DNA from: Candidatus Riflebacteria bacterium HGW-Riflebacteria-2
GTDB lineage: Bacteria; Muiribacteriota; Ozemobacteria; Ozemobacterales; Ozemobacteraceae
Direction of reading: 5' to 3'
Assembly (NCBI GenBank): GCA_002839435.1
Contig: PGYA01000009.1
Span: 38,036 to 102,035 of the forward strand
Length of the DNA stretch: 64,000 bases
The notes beneath the pieces are model-generated. The model searched no databases. It saw only the letters and a list, made by a program, of their open reading frames with translations, and was not told where the DNA came from. Positions within the stretch are counted from its first letter, which is position 1. Every line of letters starts with the position of its first letter. The translations under genes and the position numbers were made by a program. Positions 59,936 to 64,000 of this stretch are shown here, in pieces.

Positions 59936-61477
59936 TCAGGCAAATACGAGTGAGTAGAAGACTCCGATTACTCCCGCAACAGCTAGAGCCAATACGACAG
60001 GTTTCGACATTTCGCCTTCCTTTTCCATGGCGGCGCCGAACATGCCGAATACCAGTGGGTGAACCAGAAATGGCATGGCGAAGATGAAGGGAATCAGACT
60101 GGCTGACTGGGCGCCAAACATGCCGCCCTGCGTCGCTGCGAACAGGCCGAAGTGTGAAATCGCCGAAGATTTAGCCATGCCGGCGTTGGAAATATCCATG
60201 CCGCTGAGATGCAGCATTACGAAGCCACCAAATACTGCGGTTATCTGCCAGCCGAACGAGAACTGCATCAGTCCTTTTACTTCTTCAGACTCTTTGCCAT
60301 TGGCCTTTTTAAGAGTGTTGAGCGACCAGGCGGTAATGATTATGCCGACTATGGCAACAATCAATGCGGGAACCAGCATGAGCTGACCACGCTGAACGCT
60401 CATCGCCAGAATCGTGAATACAAATATGTGCCCGAAAAATGGCACGTTGATCATGATCGGAGCTCTGGCAGCGGCTTCTGAACCAAGGTCGCCGGCAGTG
60501 CAGGCGCCGGTGAGCCCTGAGTGCGAAAGCGAACCGGCCATACCGGGCGCCAGATTCCTGACGTGGTTTGATTTGCCGATAAAGATCAGCAGGGCAAGGC
60601 CGCCGAACATCCAGAACAGCTGACCGAAGAAGCCGTAGGCCATAACCGGTGCCATGCCTTCAAGTTTGAAAGCTTCGGCGATACGTGAGCCGCCGATCAT
60701 GAAGTTGGCGGCCAGAACGACCGGGATTCCGGCGAACAGCAGCGAACGGCCGGTGGGCCCCATGATCCAGGAAGAAAAGATTACTCCGAGAGTGGCTGAG
60801 ATAATCATTGCAAAAAAGATCTGTGGCAATGCAATTACCGGTTTGATGAGAACGGCGATGTGGTGTGACAGCACAAGGATGCCGACAATCATCAGCATTT
60901 CATAAATGCCCTTGCGGATGTAGGCGCCCTTATTCTTGATCGTCGCCTTGTTGTCGATGAGAATGACCGAACCGCAGACGCCGACATAGGCCACCAGAGG
61001 GTAAAAGTGCGAAATCGGGTCGTTGGCGCTGACTCCGAGAACCAGTTTTACGATACCCTCAAGGCCGATAAGAATGAAGAATGAGCGGATCAAAAAGTAA
61101 AGCTGTGTCCGGCGGGTGCCGAGAATGGTTTCTTCGCTTGAATAGACAACGATTTCGTCGAGTTCAAGGTGCTCGCCCTTGAATATCTTGCGCAGTTCCT
61201 GCCCGCCGACAAAGAATGACACGACCAGTGCCACTATGGTTACCCGGCTGATAAGAGCTAGCAGAGGGAACTCACTCAGCCCCGGTGTGCCGATTTCGCT
61301 CTTAACCAAAGCATAGCCCATGGCCAGACCGAAAAGTACGATGATCAAAATTGGCGAATACCGGCTGCCCGCAACAACCGAGCGCGAAATCAGCACGATC
61401 GGTATAATCAGGAAAAGCGACATCCAGAACTGGTTCAAAAACTGAAGCCTGGCAATCTGTTCTACTAATTGTTCCAC
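59936..61477 (-). CDS. Polytopic membrane protein, transporter-like
   Basis: 513 residues, GTG start with GGGGAG seven bases upstream. About 13-14 hydrophobic helices and one hydrophilic cytoplasmic loop (about 105-120, FKGEHLELDEIVVYSSEET). Gly-rich segments (APGMAGSLSHSGLTGACTAG, then DLGSEAAARAP) look like re-entrant or substrate-site loops, as in some ion-coupled carriers. I do not recognise the family with confidence; substrate unknown. Controlled by its own promoter with an overlapping inverted repeat and ended by a terminator, so it is monocistronic. Confidence 0.8.
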   Translation of the reverse strand: MEQLVEQIARLQFLNQFWMSLFLIIPIVLISRSVVAGSRYSPILIIVLFGLAMGYALVKSEIGTPGLSEFPLLALISRVTIVALVVSFFVGGQELRKIFKGEHLELDEIVVYSSEETILGTRRTQLYFLIRSFFILIGLEGIVKLVLGVSANDPISHFYPLVAYVGVCGSVILIDNKATIKNKGAYIRKGIYEMLMIVGILVLSHHIAVLIKPVIALPQIFFAMIISATLGVIFSSWIMGPTGRSLLFAGIPVVLAANFMIGGSRIAEAFKLEGMAPVMAYGFFGQLFWMFGGLALLIFIGKSNHVRNLAPGMAGSLSHSGLTGACTAGDLGSEAAARAPIMINVPFFGHIFVFTILAMSVQRGQLMLVPALIVAIVGIIITAWSLNTLKKANGKESEEVKGLMQFSFGWQITAVFGGFVMLHLSGMDISNAGMAKSSAISHFGLFAATQGGMFGAQSASLIPFIFAMPFLVHPLVFGMFGAAMEKEGEMSKPVVLALAVAGVIGVFYSLVFA

Positions 61478-61500
61478 TTAAAAACTCCCCATGTGAAAAA

Positions 61501-61535
61501 AATTACAACTTTTTTGTTGGCAAAAAATTGTAACT
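61501..61535. promoter_or_regulatory. Inverted repeat overlapping promoter (candidate operator)
   Basis: Arms AATTACAACTTTTTT (61501-61515) and the complement of AAAAAATTGTAACT (61522-61535) match with two differences around a six-base centre. It covers the -10 box (61527-61532) and the predicted start of the membrane protein gene. Confidence 0.5.
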
Positions 61536-61555
61536 GTTTTAGTGTCTCTTTGCAA
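61527..61555 (-). promoter_or_regulatory. Promoter of the polytopic membrane protein gene
   Basis: Minus strand: TTGCAA (61550-61555), 17-base spacer, TACAAT (61527-61532). Leader of about 43 bases. Confidence 0.6.
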
Positions 61556-61582
61556 CCCCAAATGCGCTCAAATACTGTGTTA

Positions 61583-61620
61583 TAAAAAAATACCGCCGGT
61601 CGGAAAACTCCGGCCGGCGG
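61583..61620 (-). terminator. Rho-independent terminator of the activase-type gene
   Basis: Stem CCGCCGGTCGG (61593-61603) with CCGGCCGGCGG (61610-61620), six-base loop, one mismatch. On the minus strand it is followed by a run of T (61584-61590). It lies 20 bases past the stop at 61641. Confidence 0.8.
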
Positions 61621-61640
61621 CGGTGTTGTTAAGCTTGCTG

Positions 61641-64000
61641 TCAGCTTCTGCGACCATTCTTTTCGAGGTTCTGCCGCGCCTGGAATGTAAAGGTGGCCAG
61701 GTTGGTATCACGGTTTGGCATGATGCTGCCATCATAAATCATATCGACGAAAGGCGCCTTGTTGCGCATGTGAACCTTGAGAATAGAGCTGGCAATGGTT
61801 GAGGGCATACAGGTGAACGGCATTGAGTTGACAACCCCGTTATAACCGTCTTTGGCGAAGGCCAGAGCGCCGCCGATGCTTAGAATAGCTTCGCCGTTAA
61901 TGTGGTTCGAGAAGATATCGGCGGTTTCTTCGAGAATATGCTCGGTTTTATGGTCGAAGCGATTCTTGAGCAGACTGTTGAATGGCTGTGCGATGAAGCT
62001 GGCGACAAGGCGCTGATACTTGGCGGTGAGCCAGAATTTTGCCGCTTCACCAATGTTGCCCAGCGATTTCTGGCGCCGTAAAGCCTCGGTCGAGTCCTCG
62101 ATGCCGGTGTGAGTTGTGTATTCGACCCATTCGGCAACTGAACTGGTGTAGGTTTCACAGCCGAGGTCCTCCAGCGCGCGAATAAGCTGCTGGTTGCTTT
62201 CCTTGTGGGTTCTGACAAAGATTTCACCGACTATTCCGATCAGCGGCTTTTGTTCGTTTGTGCGCTCTATGGCAGCGAACGAACGTGCTGCTCTTTTTGC
62301 CGCTCTTATCAGCTGCAGACCGCCGCCAGCTTCGATGGCGTTGATCCCTGCCTGCATAGCTGCTTCGAAAGCCTGGTCAGTTTTGCCCTTGATTTTTTCA
62401 TAAGGGCGAATGCGCCAGAGGGCCTTCTCGATCAGATCAGAATAGACAATCGCCTGCCATGCCAGCTTGCGGAACTCGATAGCCTGATCGTTGTTGAAAT
62501 AACCACTGAAACGATAGCTGTCTTCTGAGCTTGGCGAGAGAATTGGCACGTTCACATATTTGTATTTGTCGAGCAGAATGCGGTGCAGTCGGGTATACTG
62601 GCCAAACCGGCAAGGCCCTTCGGTTTCGGGCATAAAAAAGGCGAGACTGTCATTGACATTGGCTCCCTGACCTATGTGCCGGTCGATAACGTCGAACATA
62701 TCACCGGTGGTAACGATGCAGGGGAAGCATTCCTTACCGGAAGTATGTTTTTTGCCGAATTCGATGCCGGCGTTCGTATAGGTTGGCATTACTTCCGCTT
62801 TGCAGCCAAGATGCCGGAAGGCGGCCGCCAGACAGCGCGCACCTTCGGCCATTTTTGGCAGATAGAGCGTGCGCTCGGTAAGCGGTGCCGTTGACTTGCG
62901 CGGCATGAAGTTGATTTCCTTATCGGAAAGAATGGTGATCTGGGTCTGGTTCTTGATGGCGTCGATGAAGGCAAGCAGGCGTGTTTCGACGCCGGCTCCG
63001 GCCGAATGTTCATCGAGTTCGAGTTCAAGGTATGGGCGGTGGGTGCGGTTCATTTCATGGTTGAAGAAATGCAGCACAAATGAGTCGGGACCGCATGAAA
63101 AGCTGGTCAGGTAGAGTCCGAACAGTCTCTGATCACGGTTGATAAACTTGGCGGCCTGTAGAATGCGGTTGCCGAATCCCCAGTACATGTTGGGATATTC
63201 TGATTCGACGTCTATGCCATCAAGATCGATAAATTCCTGTGGAATGGCATGTATGCCGAGGCGACTGAAGGTTGCGAACAGGTTGAGGTTGGTGCGCGAA
63301 TCGTAGGCGCTGTATGGTCGCCCGATGACAATGATGGCGCGGCGGTCGCCAAGATTTTTGAGAATCTCGGCACCAACGCGTTTGATGTCGCGGTCGAACT
63401 GGTTAAGCACGGCCATTGATTCATCGTAGGCGCGGTCAAATTCGTTGGCGGCAAATGGCAGGCCAAGACGCTTGAATTCAGCGGCAAAATTATGGCGCAG
63501 GTCAACCTTGCCCTTCTTGAAATACACCGCGGGTTTTATGACCTTGCGGGCATCGAGACCAAGGGCAGCCATGAGCATATAGGTGTTGGCTTCGACGTAT
63601 GGGCAGTAGAAGGAGTTGTTGCCCTGGTTCGATTCCATCTCGATCAGCATCGGCATGAACAGGTAATCGCACTTGTCCTTGAGGGTGGCAGCATGCCCAT
63701 GCGAAATCTTGACCGGGAAACAGGCTTCACAGGTCATCGCGGATATACCGCGGTCGACGATTTCGCTGCTGGTTTCGGGGCTGATGACAACCTCGTAGCC
63801 GAGGCGGGTCATCAGGTGAATCCAGAACAGGCCCAGCTGATGAAAGCCCAGTGCGCGCGGAATACCTATGGTCTTTTTGCCACTGTCAGATTTGACTGGT
63901 TCTTCGCCGGCAACCCGGTAGAGGCCCTTCATGTGTTTAAAATAGAGCTCCTGGCGGACGCGGTTGAAGTCAGGAGCCCGCTTTTTCCCCTGCTGGCGAG
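61641..64000 (-). CDS. Acyl-CoA dehydratase activase-type protein (DUF2229), 5'-truncated by window edge
   Basis: Family members are linked to ATP-driven electron transfer that activates 2-hydroxyacyl-CoA dehydratases in anaerobes; some family members have other or unknown roles. The frame stays open beyond the ATG at 63932 to the window edge (…KKRAPDFNRVRQELYFKH…), so the 786 visible residues are the C-terminal part of a larger, perhaps ~1400-residue, fusion whose N-terminal BadF/BadG ATPase domains would lie outside. Visible: TIGIPRALGFHQLGLFWIHL opening the DUF2229 domain, and clustered Cys motifs CEACFPVKISHGH, YCPYVEA, FSCGPDS and GKECFPC suited to an iron-sulfur site. A terminator follows. 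Confidence 0.85.
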   Translation of the reverse strand, partial: RQQGKKRAPDFNRVRQELYFKHMKGLYRVAGEEPVKSDSGKKTIGIPRALGFHQLGLFWIHLMTRLGYEVVISPETSSEIVDRGISAMTCEACFPVKISHGHAATLKDKCDYLFMPMLIEMESNQGNNSFYCPYVEANTYMLMAALGLDARKVIKPAVYFKKGKVDLRHNFAAEFKRLGLPFAANEFDRAYDESMAVLNQFDRDIKRVGAEILKNLGDRRAIIVIGRPYSAYDSRTNLNLFATFSRLGIHAIPQEFIDLDGIDVESEYPNMYWGFGNRILQAAKFINRDQRLFGLYLTSFSCGPDSFVLHFFNHEMNRTHRPYLELELDEHSAGAGVETRLLAFIDAIKNQTQITILSDKEINFMPRKSTAPLTERTLYLPKMAEGARCLAAAFRHLGCKAEVMPTYTNAGIEFGKKHTSGKECFPCIVTTGDMFDVIDRHIGQGANVNDSLAFFMPETEGPCRFGQYTRLHRILLDKYKYVNVPILSPSSEDSYRFSGYFNNDQAIEFRKLAWQAIVYSDLIEKALWRIRPYEKIKGKTDQAFEAAMQAGINAIEAGGGLQLIRAAKRAARSFAAIERTNEQKPLIGIVGEIFVRTHKESNQQLIRALEDLGCETYTSSVAEWVEYTTHTGIEDSTEALRRQKSLGNIGEAAKFWLTAKYQRLVASFIAQPFNSLLKNRFDHKTEHILEETADIFSNHINGEAILSIGGALAFAKDGYNGVVNSMPFTCMPSTIASSILKVHMRNKAPFVDMIYDGSIMPNRDTNLATFTFQARQNLEKNGRRS

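Overview
The window reads as a gene-dense bacterial chromosome segment of roughly 50% G+C. No rRNA, tRNA, CRISPR array, insertion sequence or phage gene is visible. Many secreted proteins, several lipoprotein signals, OmpH/Skp-like proteins, an STN (secretin-type) domain and minor pseudopilins point to a diderm. A two-iron-centre superoxide reductase and a 2-hydroxyacyl-CoA-dehydratase-activase-type protein point to an anaerobe or microaerophile. The mix of many TPR proteins, many pseudopilins and a MoxR/VWA operon would suit a poorly studied lineage such as Candidatus Riflebacteria. That placement is a guess from gene content, not a demonstrated affiliation.

Layout. 1-2000: the 3' end of thrS and two small genes. 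2012-11608: secreted or membrane TPR proteins, a membrane GAF-adenylate cyclase with a zinc-ribbon tail, and a tandem pair of OmpH-like proteins. 11641-24866: a run of close or overlapping genes with a 1481-residue exported protein and two complete sets of minor pseudopilins (PilV/GspI-, PilX/GspK- and PilW/GspJ-like). Between the sets lie a lipoprotein, an ankyrin protein, a degenerate rhodanese and a TAXI-type binding protein. 24867-26475: small regulatory-looking genes, including a YvyF-like zinc-ribbon protein with well-formed divergent promoters. 26635-38749: one long operon with a coiled-coil membrane protein, MoxR ATPase, membrane protein, ABC ATPase and permease, DUF58 protein and two VWA membrane proteins.

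38755-46344: mostly single genes (SET-domain protein, lipoprotein, proline-rich protein, superoxide reductase, STN protein, TPR protein). Two intergenic stretches here of about 0.5 kb carry degenerate TATCG-type repeats. 46361-50863 on the minus strand: a possible lipid-related operon (App1-type phosphatidate phosphatase, a 48-residue membrane peptide, a phospholipase D-like protein, a ChaN-like protein). 50995-59826 on the minus strand: a cluster related to enterobacterial srfABC, with an actin-like SrfB, a membrane SrfA with zinc-ribbon motif, a SrfC with GTPase-type motifs, and three extra genes (Sel1 protein, two-helix membrane protein, 254-residue linker protein). 59936-64000 on the minus strand: a polytopic membrane protein and the C-terminal part of a CoA-dehydratase-activase-type protein that runs off the window.

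The best candidates for undescribed biology are the expanded srf-like cluster, the doubled pseudopilin gene set, and a recurring promoter geometry in which a -10-like hexamer lies exactly six bases before an ATG that lacks a Shine-Dalgarno sequence, suggesting leaderless transcripts.
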